From contig JAJECT010000001.1 in the NCBI GenBank assembly GCA_022821845.1, forward strand, positions 48,931 through 112,930: a stretch of DNA of 64,000 bases. Direction: 5' to 3'. The notes under the pieces were generated by a model. It saw only the letters and a program-made list of their open reading frames with translations, had not been told where the DNA came from and did no database searches. Numbering within the stretch: the stretch's first letter is position 1; every line of letters begins with the position of its first letter. The stretch is from Rhodothermales bacterium. Lineage in GTDB: Bacteria > Bacteroidota > Rhodothermia > Rhodothermales > VXPQ01. The translations under genes were made by a program, and so were the position numbers. This document shows, piece after piece, positions 1 to 9,038 of this stretch.

Positions 1-129
1 GCGGACAGCAAGGAGAACGCGACCTTCCAGTCGCCGGAAGAAATCGCAGGCGCCCTGCTCAAACTGGCCAAGCGGCACAACCTCCTGCCAAGCCTTACGA
101 TCCTATTCGAAGAGGACGAAATCGCCTGA
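1..129 (+). CDS. C-terminal end of an unidentified protein (partial)
   Basis: The window opens inside a reading frame of 42 codons that ends in TGA at 127-129. The visible tail is mostly helical and charged and ends in an acidic stretch (Phe-Glu-Glu-Asp-Glu-Ile-Ala). Too little remains to assign a family. The gene converges on rsfS. Codon use resembles that of the following backbone genes. Confidence 0.6.
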   Translation, partial: ADSKENATFQSPEEIAGALLKLAKRHNLLPSLTILFEEDEIA

Positions 130-180
130 GGCCGGCGAAACCGGGTTGGTTTCCGGGAAATCTTACTCTTCCGGGGCAGG

Positions 181-591
181 TTATCCTGCGCCTCCCGACG
201 CCTGCGGACGGTTTTCCCGAGGCAATCCAGCCGACGCCACCTGTTGTTTCGGCGCGTCGCCCCACAACCTCTCCAGGTCGTAAAACGCGCGCTTGTCCGG
301 GCTGAACACATGCGCCACCACATCTACGTAGTCCAGCAGCACCCATTGCCACGCATCGGCGCCTTCCATATGCCACGGTTTTTCGTCGCATTGCGTACGC
401 ACCCGCTCCCTGATGGCCTCGGCGATCGCTTTGATTTGCAATGCTGAATCGCCCGTGCCTATCACGAAATAATCGACGAAGCCGGCCACCTCTCGCATGT
501 CCAGTACGGTAACGTCCCGGGCCTTCTTGTCCAGCATGGCCTCGACGACATGCGCCACCAGGGCAGGCGAACTATCCAACGTTTGATTCAT
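181..591 (-). CDS. rsfS: ribosomal silencing factor RsfS
   Basis: A 136-residue protein of the RsfS/Iojap family. In this family the protein binds ribosomal protein L14 on the large subunit and blocks subunit joining when nutrients are scarce. Typical family features are visible: an N-terminal helix with a Lys-Lys-Ala-Arg-Asp-Val segment, the Asp-Tyr-Phe-Val-Ile-Gly-Thr-Gly core strand near residues 40-47, and the Trp-(x)-Leu-Leu-Asp-Tyr-x-Asp-Val-Val-(x)-His-Val-Phe segment near residues 83-96. The last 25 residues are a Gly/Pro/Ala tail that the family does not need. The start ATG overlaps the stop of the upstream LytR_C gene, so the two are probably co-transcribed, a pairing common in bacteria. 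Confidence 0.92.
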   Translation of the reverse strand: MNQTLDSSPALVAHVVEAMLDKKARDVTVLDMREVAGFVDYFVIGTGDSALQIKAIAEAIRERVRTQCDEKPWHMEGADAWQWVLLDYVDVVAHVFSPDKRAFYDLERLWGDAPKQQVASAGLPRENRPQASGGAG

Positions 592-1013
592 TTGCCGAAA
601 GGGTGCAACGTTTCGTAATCCAGGCCGATCACCACAGAAGCATCCAGAAAATACTCCGGGCGAATATCCTGTTCGACCTGTCGGATGCCCAATGCTTCCG
701 CCACCTTACGGGCCGCCTCCATATCTCCAACCCGGTCGATCACCATGGATCGGGCAACGCCGAACGATTCGTAATCTCCTGTCGCCACCACGTCATAGCC
801 GCGCTCGCGCAGAAACGCCGCCATGGCGCCCGCCAGGCCGTCGACGCCGCATCCGTTGCGGACCTCGACCTGTACGATGTCCGGGACGGTTTTGTTTTGC
901 CCGTCAGGCAACGTAGCCACGCGCGTCACAAAACCGTAGGCAAGCACAAAGGCCAGGCAACCAAACACCGCAATGGCCAAGCCCATGAAACGATGCTTCC
1001 AGCGAGCCATCAT
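588..1013 (-). CDS. membrane-anchored LytR C-terminal domain protein
   Basis: A 141-residue protein starting at the ATG at 1013 (a second ATG follows directly). Starting further upstream would run the protein into the preceding gene. A short basic N-terminus is followed by one transmembrane segment at roughly residues 10-30, then a LytR_C domain with the Val-Glu-Val-Arg-Asn-Gly-Cys-Gly strand and a C-terminal Asp-Ala-Ser-Val-Val-Ile-Gly segment. LytR_C domains are found at the end of LCP cell-wall ligases and, as here, alone on a membrane anchor. The exact role is unknown. The gene overlaps rsfS by 4 bp. Confidence 0.75.
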   Translation of the reverse strand: MMARWKHRFMGLAIAVFGCLAFVLAYGFVTRVATLPDGQNKTVPDIVQVEVRNGCGVDGLAGAMAAFLRERGYDVVATGDYESFGVARSMVIDRVGDMEAARKVAEALGIRQVEQDIRPEYFLDASVVIGLDYETLHPFGK

Positions 1014-1047
1014 CGGCAAGGAGAATCCGGGAACGCAGCCGCCTTGC

Positions 1048-1635
1048 CTACCGAAGCGTATCGTTCCAGAAAAGATCGTCGGCGGAGCCCACGCGCATAT
1101 GCATCCTGCTGCCGCCGTAATAGGGACGGTACCCGAAGGCCGAGCCATACCTTCCGTACCCGCCATACCCATACGGACTCATGTACCCTCCATACGGGCT
1201 TTGCCGAACCGAAAAATGCAATTGCACCTTGTCGGAAGGACGATAGGCAATCTCCGCGTTGCGCAGCAGGAACCGGCCCTGCATCCCCTCTGAGGCACCC
1301 AGCATGTTCGCGCCGCCAAAGGGCGAAAAGGCGTACGCCAGGTCTACCCGGCCCGCCAGTTTGCTGTTGAACTGGAAGCGCATGGTGTTCGTGTACATGC
1401 CAAGCGAAGCGCTCGCGCCGCCGAACGAACCAAAGGACATTTCGTAGGAATGCCCCATTCGAAAATGCTGCGGGCTAAAAAGCCGGTTCAGCGAAAACGT
1501 CGCGGCGGACGCAGTATCGTAGAGACGGGACTGCGCCTGCTGATTGCGCGCGTCTTGCCGATACTGGGCCTGGGCAGGGACGGTTAGGCCAAAAAACACG
1601 ACCAGCCAGAGAAGAAACAGCCTGTTTCGCATCAT
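1048..1635 (-). CDS. secreted protein of unknown function, Gly/Tyr-rich C-terminus
   Basis: A 195-residue protein starting at tandem ATG codons (1635). The N-terminus is a clear signal peptide ending in Ala-Gln-Ala-Gln near residue 23. The mature part alternates hydrophobic and polar residues as in a small outer-membrane beta-strand protein, and residues about 145-175 are rich in Gly, Tyr, Ser and Pro (Gly-Gly-Tyr and Tyr-Gly-Gly-Tyr-Gly-Arg-Tyr repeats). I do not recognise a family. It lies 34 bp upstream of the LytR_C gene on the same strand, so the two may share a transcript. It is divergent from tsaD. Confidence 0.65.
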   Translation of the reverse strand: MMRNRLFLLWLVVFFGLTVPAQAQYRQDARNQQAQSRLYDTASAATFSLNRLFSPQHFRMGHSYEMSFGSFGGASASLGMYTNTMRFQFNSKLAGRVDLAYAFSPFGGANMLGASEGMQGRFLLRNAEIAYRPSDKVQLHFSVRQSPYGGYMSPYGYGGYGRYGSAFGYRPYYGGSRMHMRVGSADDLFWNDTLR

Positions 1636-1903
1636 ATTAAGGAATAGGGTTTGGGGCGCGAAATCGGGCGCCGCTTGGCGAATACGACGGAAATACCGGG
1701 AAGGCAAAATACGGAAACCCCCATTATATTCCCATAATAGGCTTTGCGAAACTGTTTGTCAAGACGAATCGACATGCCTGCGCAGGAAACACGGGATACG
1801 CTGACGTCCGCAAAGCGCGGCGATTGCGCGAAACGCCCCGAGTGCGCCGGGCGAAATGGTTTTGATCGGCGTATCCTGTTTTAACGTTGCAAACCCCTGA
1901 CTA

Positions 1904-2941
1904 TTGCCTTCTGTGCCAAACGACTCCGTCATACTGGGTATCGAGAGCTCCTGCGACGATACCGCCGCCGCCGTAATAGCCAACGGCAAGGCGCTGTCCA
2001 GCGAGACGGCTTCGCAGCAAATCCACGCCCGCTTCGGGGGGGTCGTGCCCGAACTGGCCTCGCGCGCGCACCAGCGCCGCATCGTTCCGGTGGTGCGCGC
2101 AGCCCTCCGGAAGGCCAACGTCGCGCCGTCCGACCTATCCGCCGTCGCGGTAACCCGCGGGCCGGGGCTGGCCGGATCGTTGCTCGTCGGACTTGGCTTT
2201 GCCCGGGCGTACGCGTTCGGGCTGGGCATACCCGTAATGGGAATCAATCATCTCGAAGGACACGTTTTCTCTGCGTGCATTGGCCAGGAACTGCCGAAAA
2301 GCCCCTGGCTATGCCTCATCGTGTCCGGCGGGCACACGCAACTGGCGCTTGTGGAAGACCGCCTGACGCTCCGCCCGCTCGGAACAACCCGCGACGACGC
2401 GGCGGGCGAAGCCTTCGACAAGGTCGCCCGGCTGCTCGACCTCGGCTATCCGGGCGGGCCCGCCATCGACCGCCTTGCAGCGCGGGGAGACCCGAATTTC
2501 CATGCCTTTCCGCGCGCCCGCCTCGCCGGATACGATTTTTCGTTCAGCGGACTCAAAACCTCCGTGCTGTACTACCTGAACAAACTGGGCGACGAAAAAC
2601 GCGCAGCGCTCATGCAGCGTCGCCTGCCCGATCTGTGCGCCGCGTTCCAGGAAGCCGTCGTGGATATGCTGATCGACCCCTTGCGACGGGCCATTGCCGA
2701 AACCGGCGTACGCGAAGTACATATCGTCGGGGGCGTTTCCGCCAACGCCCGCCTGAGGCAACGAGCGAAAACGCTGGGCGAAACCTGCGGCGTACGCATG
2801 CGCATGCCCCAGCCTGCCTATTGCATGGACAACGCCGCCATGATCGCCTTCGCCGCGCACGTCCGCCTTGCCGCCGGGCAAACAAACGCCCCGGATCATC
2901 CGGTCATGGAACCGAACCTCGCCCTTGGAACGTTTGCGTAG
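1904..2941 (+). CDS. tsaD: tRNA N6-adenosine threonylcarbamoyltransferase TsaD
   Basis: The catalytic subunit that transfers the threonylcarbamoyl group to A37 of ANN-decoding tRNAs. It starts with the Ile-Leu-Gly-Ile-Glu-Ser-Ser-Cys-Asp-Asp-Thr-Ala signature of the ASKHA/Kae1 fold. The metal-binding His-Leu-Glu-Gly-His motif sits near residues 115-119, followed by the Ser-Gly-Gly-His-Thr nucleotide-binding loop and a C-terminal Asp-Asn-Ala-Ala-Met segment. The longest frame uses TTG at 1904; a GTG at 1913 is an equally reasonable start. At about 342-345 residues it has the usual family length. Confidence 0.95.
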   Translation: MPSVPNDSVILGIESSCDDTAAAVIANGKALSSETASQQIHARFGGVVPELASRAHQRRIVPVVRAALRKANVAPSDLSAVAVTRGPGLAGSLLVGLGFARAYAFGLGIPVMGINHLEGHVFSACIGQELPKSPWLCLIVSGGHTQLALVEDRLTLRPLGTTRDDAAGEAFDKVARLLDLGYPGGPAIDRLAARGDPNFHAFPRARLAGYDFSFSGLKTSVLYYLNKLGDEKRAALMQRRLPDLCAAFQEAVVDMLIDPLRRAIAETGVREVHIVGGVSANARLRQRAKTLGETCGVRMRMPQPAYCMDNAAMIAFAAHVRLAAGQTNAPDHPVMEPNLALGTFA

Positions 2942-2998
2942 CGCGGAATCGCCCGAACCCAACCCCTTCCAGCATTTCTCCCAACCGAAGTACGCTCC

Positions 2999-3388
2999 AT
3001 GTCCTCTGGATCGAAGCCGCCGGAAAACCTCCTGCAAGCCATACAGGAGCTGATGGATCATCTTGACGAGGAGGCTCCCGCGACCCCTGCGCATCCATCC
3101 GAGAGCGATATGACGCCCTGGCGGCAGCGCATAGATATTCTGGACCGTATCGTGCTGCTTTTGATGAACGAGCGGGTGGAATGCGCCAACGCCATCGGCG
3201 CGATAAAGAAAAAAATGGGCTGGCCAGTCTATATCCCGAAACGGGAGGCCGAGGTCATTCGTAACGTGATCGCCGAAAACAAGGGGCCCCTGTCCGACGC
3301 CGCCGTACGCAGGCTGTTCGAACGGGTTATCGACGAAACCCGCTCCAACGAACGCCACAAGTACAACAACCGGAGCGAAAAGGAATAA
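2999..3388 (+). CDS. chorismate mutase (AroQ class)
   Basis: A 129-residue stand-alone AroQ-fold chorismate mutase, which turns chorismate into prephenate for Phe/Tyr synthesis. From about residue 42 it shows the all-helical pattern: Arg-Gln-Arg-Ile-Asp-Ile-Leu-Asp at helix 1, a Glu-Arg-x-x-x-Ala-x-x-Ile-Gly-x-Ile-Lys-Lys stretch carrying active-site Arg and Lys, then Pro-Lys-Arg-Glu-Ala-Glu-Val and a final Glu-(Arg) helix. The first 40 residues are an acidic/Pro leader without obvious function. It is 57 bp downstream of tsaD on the same strand and convergent with the metallopeptidase gene. Confidence 0.85.
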   Translation: MSSGSKPPENLLQAIQELMDHLDEEAPATPAHPSESDMTPWRQRIDILDRIVLLLMNERVECANAIGAIKKKMGWPVYIPKREAEVIRNVIAENKGPLSDAAVRRLFERVIDETRSNERHKYNNRSEKE

Positions 3389-3433
3389 ACGGACAACAGC
3401 GCGCGAGACAGCAAGCGCGGCTGCCCGGACCAG

Positions 3434-3467
3434 AGCCGGCCGCGCAGCCTGTCCCGCAGGCCCGGCT
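3434..3467. terminator. hairpin between convergent genes
   Basis: Arms AGCCGG (3434-3439) and CCGGCT (3462-3467) enclose a second stem GCCTG/CAGGC (3447-3451 / 3457-3461). The element sits exactly between the convergent chorismate mutase and metallopeptidase genes and overlaps the stop of the latter. There is no strong T-run, so its activity as an intrinsic terminator is an inference from position and pairing. Confidence 0.4.
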
Positions 3468-6118
3468 TATTTCATCAGCACCATGCGCCGGGTGGCTATG
3501 TGCGCGCCCGTCTCAAGCACATAGACGTACACGCCGCTGGCCCACCCGGAGGCGTCCAGGCGCACTTCGTGTTCGCCCGCCGGGCGCAGCCCATCCACCG
3601 GCATAGCCACCTTCTGGCCCAGCAAGTTGTACACGGAGAGCCGGATTTGCGCGGAAGCCGGTTGCGTCCAGGCGATCGACGTGGTCGGATTGAACGGATT
3701 CGGATAATTCTGCGCCAGCGTCACGCCGGAAGGAAGTTCCACCGGGTCTTCTTCTGCGGACGTAACCCCCAGCGAAGCCCGAAACCGGGCGCGAATGGGA
3801 AACACCTGCCCGTTGAGCGAAAACCAGAAATCGTCGTCATCGTCGCGATCACACTCGTACGTACTGTCGTTGGGCTTGCGGCACAACCGCAAGGCCGCTA
3901 TGGGGCGCCAGGTCGTAACATTCTCGCCATCCCTGTTCTTCAGGGTGCCATACCAGTAGGCCAGCGTATCCGGATCCGAATAACGGGTGCTCCGGGCCAT
4001 GGAGGGGTAAAGGTAATTCTCGTCGGCGCCCTTGTTGGCCAGGCCAATGAAAATCGAATCCGGAAGTGTGGCAAGCGCCTGCTCGTCCTGCGGAATATTC
4101 ACCCTGAGGAACGAATACGTATGGGAACTTACATGCGATGCCGTGGGCCGCTCGTCCACATCCTGGCTATACAGTTCTTTGCCTGGAAAGGCAAGCCGCC
4201 AGCTCCGAAGCGGCGTGGGCGGGTCCGTTGCGTCGTCGAACTCGTAGGGCACGTCGCGCCATTCGACGTCCCATACTTTTAGCGTGAAATCCCGGGGGGC
4301 GGCACTCGACACCATGCTGTTTCTATCCTGGTTAGCATATACCGGCGCCACAAAGACCGATGTCAGCTGCGCCCCGGCGGGCACCGGAAACACCTGCGCC
4401 ATCATATTCTCTTCGTCCCCCGTAATATATACCATGTCCTGGTTTTTGCCGGTTTCGTGCGCCACCGTGGTGACATCAAAGCGCTCCCCTCCCCAATTGC
4501 CGGTAATATCCAGTTTGATGGGCGCAAAGAAATTCGCCTGCGTATGCACGACAATCAGCGTAACGCGCTCATACGTTCCTTTCACGGAGTGGCTTTCCGT
4601 ATCGGGATCCAGGTTCGCAAGTTCCTTCGCCCCCGTTTCTGATTCGGTAAACAGCCGCAACGATAAATGCTTCCGGTTGTTTGCGTCCGCATCGCTCCCG
4701 ACCCGGAAGCCGCCTCCCGGTCCCCCTTCTCCCGTGCTCTCGAAATCCTTGATTTCCAGCACAAGGTCCGTCGCATTCTCCCACGTCAAATACTCGACGG
4801 CGCCGCCGGTCAAGTTTACCGTCGTTTCGGAGGGAGCAGGGTCAGCCTGGGTATCCACGATGATGGTAGACGGCGCCTTCACGCTGTGCCGAATGGAAGG
4901 CTTGTAGGCGTACTGCTCCCCTACGCTGGCGTCGTTGATGAAATTCGCAGCGTGAAAATCCGCCACGACCCCCGCCAGCGTAAAACCATGCTCGCCCAGC
5001 ACCTGATCGTAGGCGTCCGCGCCGTTGAGCCACGATCCAATCGGGCAAAAAGCGGCGCCCGGGGGGCATTTTGCGCGCACGATGGATCCGGTGGGTTCCA
5101 GCCCAATGCGGTCCGCAATGTAGGTCGTAAAAAGCCCGGACCGCTCGTAATCGTTTATGACTTCCACCGTCGCCGCATCGCGGCGCCAGGAAAGCAACGG
5201 GCGGCCATGCTCTCTCGGATCGTCCAGATACCTGATGGGACGCGGCGGAAATCCGTGCAACAATTCCGACCATTCCGACAAGCCCTCGTTGACGAAAGTC
5301 AATTCGCATGTGGAACAGGGGCCCTTGAAATTAACATGCTGATACGCATGATGAATGACGTGCTGATATTCGTGCACCAGGGTGCCCGCCAGCGGCAGGA
5401 CGCCTTTTTGCAGGCCCTGGGGCAGATCCATGTACACAATATTGCCCATATTTCCAACGCCGGGTTCGTCCGGTTCGGGATCCAGGTCAACCGCCGTAAC
5501 GAAGCCGAGCACGCAGCAATCGTCGGTGCCCTCTACAATATCGAAAAACAGTATGTCGACCTTGCCGTCCGCATTGGGCTCCGTCGGCGGATCGCCGAAT
5601 ATCTGATGGCTGTTCGCTATCATGCCCTCCTCCGGTCGCCAGGAACCCTCGGGGGTTCGGGAAAGCACGTAGGCCTCGATTTCCGCAAATTGCTCGTCCG
5701 TAGCGACGCCCATCTGATCGTTCGCAACCCAAATATAGGCGAGATCGTTTTGCGCCACGAGCGTGAAGGCGCGCTTCTCCCAACGAGCGTCGTCTGTATA
5801 AATATCCGTTATCACATTAAAGTCCTTCTCTTGCCCCATGTCGTACGATACCGCCGTCTTGAATGTGGGCAACAAACCAAGCGCTTTCGCTTCATGGTAT
5901 GCCCGCAAGGCGGCAATGGACTCCGGCCTCCGGGCGAGCCGATCCGTAACATGAATAATTTGTATGTCGTCGTCCGCCGCCTGCCGGGCGTCTTGTCCGG
6001 AAACGGGCGGTTGCATGGTTTCGAGCTCGCCCAGGTATTGCGCAAACGCCGGGCTTGCGGCCGCCAGCAGAACAAGGCAAAAAAGCAAGGTAAGGCACGG
6101 AGCGAAGCGTCTGGCCAT
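3467..6118 (-). CDS. secreted zinc metallopeptidase-like protein with type IX sorting domain
   Basis: A protein of 883 residues from the ATG at 6118. Residues 1-27 form a signal peptide ending Ala-Phe-Ala-Gln. A zincin motif His-Glu-Tyr-Gln-His lies near residues 249-253, followed about 25 residues later by Asn-Glu-Gly-Leu-Ser-Glu-Trp, fitting the distal zinc ligand of gluzincin-like peptidases. A paired Cys-Ser-Thr-Cys precedes it. The middle is beta-rich and unassigned. The last 80 residues are a typical C-terminal sorting domain (Asn-Tyr-Pro-Asn-Pro-Phe-Asn-Pro, then Val-Tyr-Asn-Leu-Leu-Gly-Gln), which routes proteins through the type IX system in Bacteroidota relatives. Substrate is unknown. 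Confidence 0.8.
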   Translation of the reverse strand: MARRFAPCLTLLFCLVLLAAASPAFAQYLGELETMQPPVSGQDARQAADDDIQIIHVTDRLARRPESIAALRAYHEAKALGLLPTFKTAVSYDMGQEKDFNVITDIYTDDARWEKRAFTLVAQNDLAYIWVANDQMGVATDEQFAEIEAYVLSRTPEGSWRPEEGMIANSHQIFGDPPTEPNADGKVDILFFDIVEGTDDCCVLGFVTAVDLDPEPDEPGVGNMGNIVYMDLPQGLQKGVLPLAGTLVHEYQHVIHHAYQHVNFKGPCSTCELTFVNEGLSEWSELLHGFPPRPIRYLDDPREHGRPLLSWRRDAATVEVINDYERSGLFTTYIADRIGLEPTGSIVRAKCPPGAAFCPIGSWLNGADAYDQVLGEHGFTLAGVVADFHAANFINDASVGEQYAYKPSIRHSVKAPSTIIVDTQADPAPSETTVNLTGGAVEYLTWENATDLVLEIKDFESTGEGGPGGGFRVGSDADANNRKHLSLRLFTESETGAKELANLDPDTESHSVKGTYERVTLIVVHTQANFFAPIKLDITGNWGGERFDVTTVAHETGKNQDMVYITGDEENMMAQVFPVPAGAQLTSVFVAPVYANQDRNSMVSSAAPRDFTLKVWDVEWRDVPYEFDDATDPPTPLRSWRLAFPGKELYSQDVDERPTASHVSSHTYSFLRVNIPQDEQALATLPDSIFIGLANKGADENYLYPSMARSTRYSDPDTLAYWYGTLKNRDGENVTTWRPIAALRLCRKPNDSTYECDRDDDDDFWFSLNGQVFPIRARFRASLGVTSAEEDPVELPSGVTLAQNYPNPFNPTTSIAWTQPASAQIRLSVYNLLGQKVAMPVDGLRPAGEHEVRLDASGWASGVYVYVLETGAHIATRRMVLMK

Positions 6119-6314
6119 GGAAGCACCCAAAGCGTTTTGGTGGATAAAAGCGAATACGGTAATGTTACGGGATTATGACGAGATACGCCACCTGGTTCTA
6201 AAGTGAAGCAAAAAGCGTACCTTGCAATGCAAACAGGACGCGACCCGCAAACCGCGCCCTGTGATTTCCGTTACGCAAAAGCAGCCGGCCCCCTGGCGCA
6301 AAAGCCCGCAGCCA

Positions 6315-6662
6315 ATGAAACGCCAACGCACGAAACCGTCCCGCATCCGCCCGCATCGACGCCATGCGCCCGAAGCGTACATACTCTGCCTGTTGTTCGT
6401 GGGCCTTGCTTCCTGCGCCACGAACCGCGAACCCGCCGCCGACGTCGTCACGGTAGAAGGCATGGTCGCCGTGCGGGGCAACGAGCCTTTTGCCGAGTAC
6501 GTACTGGAAACGTCGGGCGACGCGGCGTACGTCCTCGTCTTCCCGGAAGACGTGGAAACCCCGGCCCGCCTGCGCGTGACAGGCCGTCTGTACGTCAAGG
6601 AACGGATGGGCAGATCGTATGCGCATATCGAAGTCCATACGTATGAAAAACTATCCGACTAA
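6315..6662 (+). CDS. small lipoprotein of unknown function
   Basis: 115 residues starting at the ATG at 6315. A very basic N-terminus (10 Lys/Arg/His in the first 20) leads into a hydrophobic stretch and a lipobox Leu-Ala-Ser-Cys with Cys34 as the lipidated residue. The remaining 80 residues form a small beta-rich domain with a Val-Glu-Gly-Met-Val-Ala-Val-Arg-Gly start and a Val-Thr-Gly-Arg-Leu-Tyr-Val strand, which could be OB-like, but no family is recognised. It is divergent from the metallopeptidase and convergent with murJ. Confidence 0.6.
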   Translation: MKRQRTKPSRIRPHRRHAPEAYILCLLFVGLASCATNREPAADVVTVEGMVAVRGNEPFAEYVLETSGDAAYVLVFPEDVETPARLRVTGRLYVKERMGRSYAHIEVHTYEKLSD

Positions 6663-6774
6663 AGGCTGCATGCTGTTCGGCTGCAAAACGTAAAACGCAG
6701 GGCCGAAGGGAATTACCTATGAAAATCTTGCAAAAAAGATGCCGAAATCGCGCAAGCGGTCGCAGGGGAAAGCG

Positions 6775-8511
6775 CTACCCGCCCCGCTTGCCGCGCCGAA
6801 CGAACCGCCCGGACAACCGCGCCAGTTCGGGTACCCGGCGCATATAGGCGATAGCGAGATACCCTGCCCCATAGATCGATACCACGACCAACGCTTCGAC
6901 CGCAACGGGCAGACGGGGCGTCAAAAACCATGCGACGCCCGCCGGCACCGCCGCAACCAGCGCCATCGCCGTCATACGGCGCACGGCCTCCCAGGGCAAA
7001 CGAAACGCAGGGAGCAAGACGCCGAGCGACCGCTGGAGACGCCATAATTCGACCCAGGCCCCGATGGTCGCGCCCGCAGCCAACCCCAGGCTGCCCAGAT
7101 ACAACGTACGCGTTCCCAGCGACGAACCCGCGACGGCCCCCACGGCCACGCCGTCCAATAGAAGCATGGCGGGGACCGCCGCACTCGTGGACACGACCAC
7201 GCGCAACACAGCGATGCGCGCCGGGGTGCGCGTATTCTTGCGCGCATAGAACGCATTTTGCAACAGGCGGGACATGGCCGTCGCCAGCAGCCCCAGCGAA
7301 TACCCGGCCAGCACCAGATACACCAGCCAGGCGTCCTCGGACCCAAACGCCCCCGTGCGGAAAAGCGCGCCCACGATAAGCAAGCCAAACGCAAGGTACC
7401 CGATACACGTGGGAATCGTCAGGAACAGCATCTGCCGAAGAGACCCGGACAGGCGCTGCGCGAAAGCGTCGGCTTTATCGGCCCCGAAACGAGACAGTTC
7501 GGGCAATTCCGACGCCGCCACGGACATTCCGAAAAGGCTTATCGGCAAGACATACAGCATCTGCGCGGGCCGCAACGCCGAGACGGCGCCCGCCGCAAGG
7601 CAGGAAGCCAGCAAAAGATCCAGGTAAGAAGAAATCTGATAGACGCCGCGCCCGGCGACAGCCGGTCCAAAGGCGCGCAGGGCTTCCCGAACCCCCGCCA
7701 CCTTCGCGGACAAGGAAAGGCGGAAGCCGCGCAGCAGCCGAAACACCAGGGGCGCCTGCGCCGCGAATTGCAGGAAGCCGCCCAGCAAAGCCCCGTAGAA
7801 AGCGGCGAACAGCAGATCCGTCCGCGCGTCCGCCGCGGAACCCAGCGTCATCCTCGCCCCAACGATCAGCGCGCCAATGATCGCCGCATTCCACAGGACC
7901 GGGGCAAAGTACGGCAGAAAAAACCGCCGGTGGCTGTTCAGTACGCCCAGGCACCACGCCGCCAGCACCAGCAAGCCGGTCATGGGAAAGATGATGCGCA
8001 CGGCCCGGACGGCCAGTTCGAATCGATCAACCGACAGTTCGCCCGCAGCCACGGCGGCGGCGTCCGCCCGGAACCCCGCCGCGAAAATCGTTACCACAGG
8101 CTCCGCCAGCAGTATGCCCGCCAGGGCAAGTAGCGCGGTCAGCGCCAGCAACAACCCGAAAATCGCCCCGGCGAACCGCCCCGCTTCCCGTTCCCGCCCC
8201 GCTGCGAGCATTTTCGAGTAGATGGGGATGAACGCCGCCGAAATCGTGCCCTCGCCCAGCAGATTCTGCAACAGGTTCGGCCCCCGGAACGCGACCTGAA
8301 ACACATCCGCGTACGCGCCCAGCCCGAAAAAATGGGCAAGCGCCCGCTCCCGCGCGAATCCGAAGAGGCGGCTTGCAAGAATGCCGCCCGCCACCACGCC
8401 GGCGGCGTTCCTGCGCGGCGATCCCGCCGCGTCGCTTTGCCCGACCATGCCTTCCCGACCTTCCGAATCGGGGGTTTTCTCGGGTTCGCGGGAAACGTCG
8501 CTCATGCGCAT
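6775..8511 (-). CDS. murJ: lipid II flippase MurJ
   Basis: A 578-residue polytopic membrane protein of the MVF/MurJ family, which flips the peptidoglycan precursor lipid II across the inner membrane. After a 35-residue polar N-terminus, the signature Ser-Arg-(x)-Phe-Gly-Phe-Ala-Arg-Glu-Arg and Gly-Ala-Tyr-Ala-Asp-Val-Phe-x-Val-Ala-Phe-(x)-Pro-Asn-Leu mark the first helix pair. They are followed by Gly-Glu-Gly-(x)-(x)-Ser-Ala-Ala-Phe-Ile-Pro. About 13-14 hydrophobic segments can be counted. The start codon overlaps the aroQ stop by one base (TAATG), indicating translational coupling. Confidence 0.92.
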   Translation of the reverse strand: MRMSDVSREPEKTPDSEGREGMVGQSDAAGSPRRNAAGVVAGGILASRLFGFARERALAHFFGLGAYADVFQVAFRGPNLLQNLLGEGTISAAFIPIYSKMLAAGREREAGRFAGAIFGLLLALTALLALAGILLAEPVVTIFAAGFRADAAAVAAGELSVDRFELAVRAVRIIFPMTGLLVLAAWCLGVLNSHRRFFLPYFAPVLWNAAIIGALIVGARMTLGSAADARTDLLFAAFYGALLGGFLQFAAQAPLVFRLLRGFRLSLSAKVAGVREALRAFGPAVAGRGVYQISSYLDLLLASCLAAGAVSALRPAQMLYVLPISLFGMSVAASELPELSRFGADKADAFAQRLSGSLRQMLFLTIPTCIGYLAFGLLIVGALFRTGAFGSEDAWLVYLVLAGYSLGLLATAMSRLLQNAFYARKNTRTPARIAVLRVVVSTSAAVPAMLLLDGVAVGAVAGSSLGTRTLYLGSLGLAAGATIGAWVELWRLQRSLGVLLPAFRLPWEAVRRMTAMALVAAVPAGVAWFLTPRLPVAVEALVVVSIYGAGYLAIAYMRRVPELARLSGRFVRRGKRGG

Positions 8512-8942
8512 TACGCTCCGGCGGCGTCCAGAAAGTAGCGTACGGCCAGTTCGTAGCCTTTCGCGCCCAAACCCACGATCTGCCCCGCCGATACGGCGGC
8601 GATCATGGACCGATGCCGAAAAGATTCGCGGGCGTGCACATTCGACAAATGCACTTCGATAACCGGTACGTCTATCGCCGCCACGGCGTCCCGCAGCGCG
8701 ACGGACGTATGCGTAAACGCGCCGGGATTGAACACGGCGCCCGCCGCGCCCTCCCGGGCCGCCTCATGCAACGCATCGATCAGGCCCCCTTCGTGATTAC
8801 TCTGGACAAACCGGAAATCCACCTCGGGAAACAAGGCGCAGAGGGCGTCCTGCATGTCGGCCAGCGTGGCCGTCCCGTAAGTTTCCGGTTCGCGCGTACC
8901 GAGCAGGTTCAGGTTGGGACCGTTGAGTACGAACAGTTTCAT
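8511..8942 (-). CDS. aroQ: 3-dehydroquinate dehydratase, type II
   Basis: A 143-residue type II dehydroquinase (third step of the shikimate pathway), starting at the ATG at 8942 (Met-Lys-Leu-Phe-Val-Leu-Asn-Gly-Pro-Asn-Leu-Asn-Leu-Leu-Gly). The flexible-lid segment Thr-Arg-Glu-Pro-Glu-Thr-Tyr-Gly carries the catalytic Arg and Tyr. Asn-Pro-Gly-Ala-Phe-Thr-His-Thr-Ser and Glu-Val-His-Leu-Ser-Asn carry the substrate-binding and general-acid residues. Length is as usual for this dodecameric enzyme. It is upstream of and overlaps murJ. Confidence 0.95.
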   Translation of the reverse strand: MKLFVLNGPNLNLLGTREPETYGTATLADMQDALCALFPEVDFRFVQSNHEGGLIDALHEAAREGAAGAVFNPGAFTHTSVALRDAVAAIDVPVIEVHLSNVHARESFRHRSMIAAVSAGQIVGLGAKGYELAVRYFLDAAGA

Positions 8943-9038
8943 CAGGCGTCCTCCAGGGCGACGAGGCAAGGGCAAAGATTGCGAAAAGATACGAAATAAC
9001 GACGCGAATCGCAGCGGCGGCCAAGACGAACCGCGCCG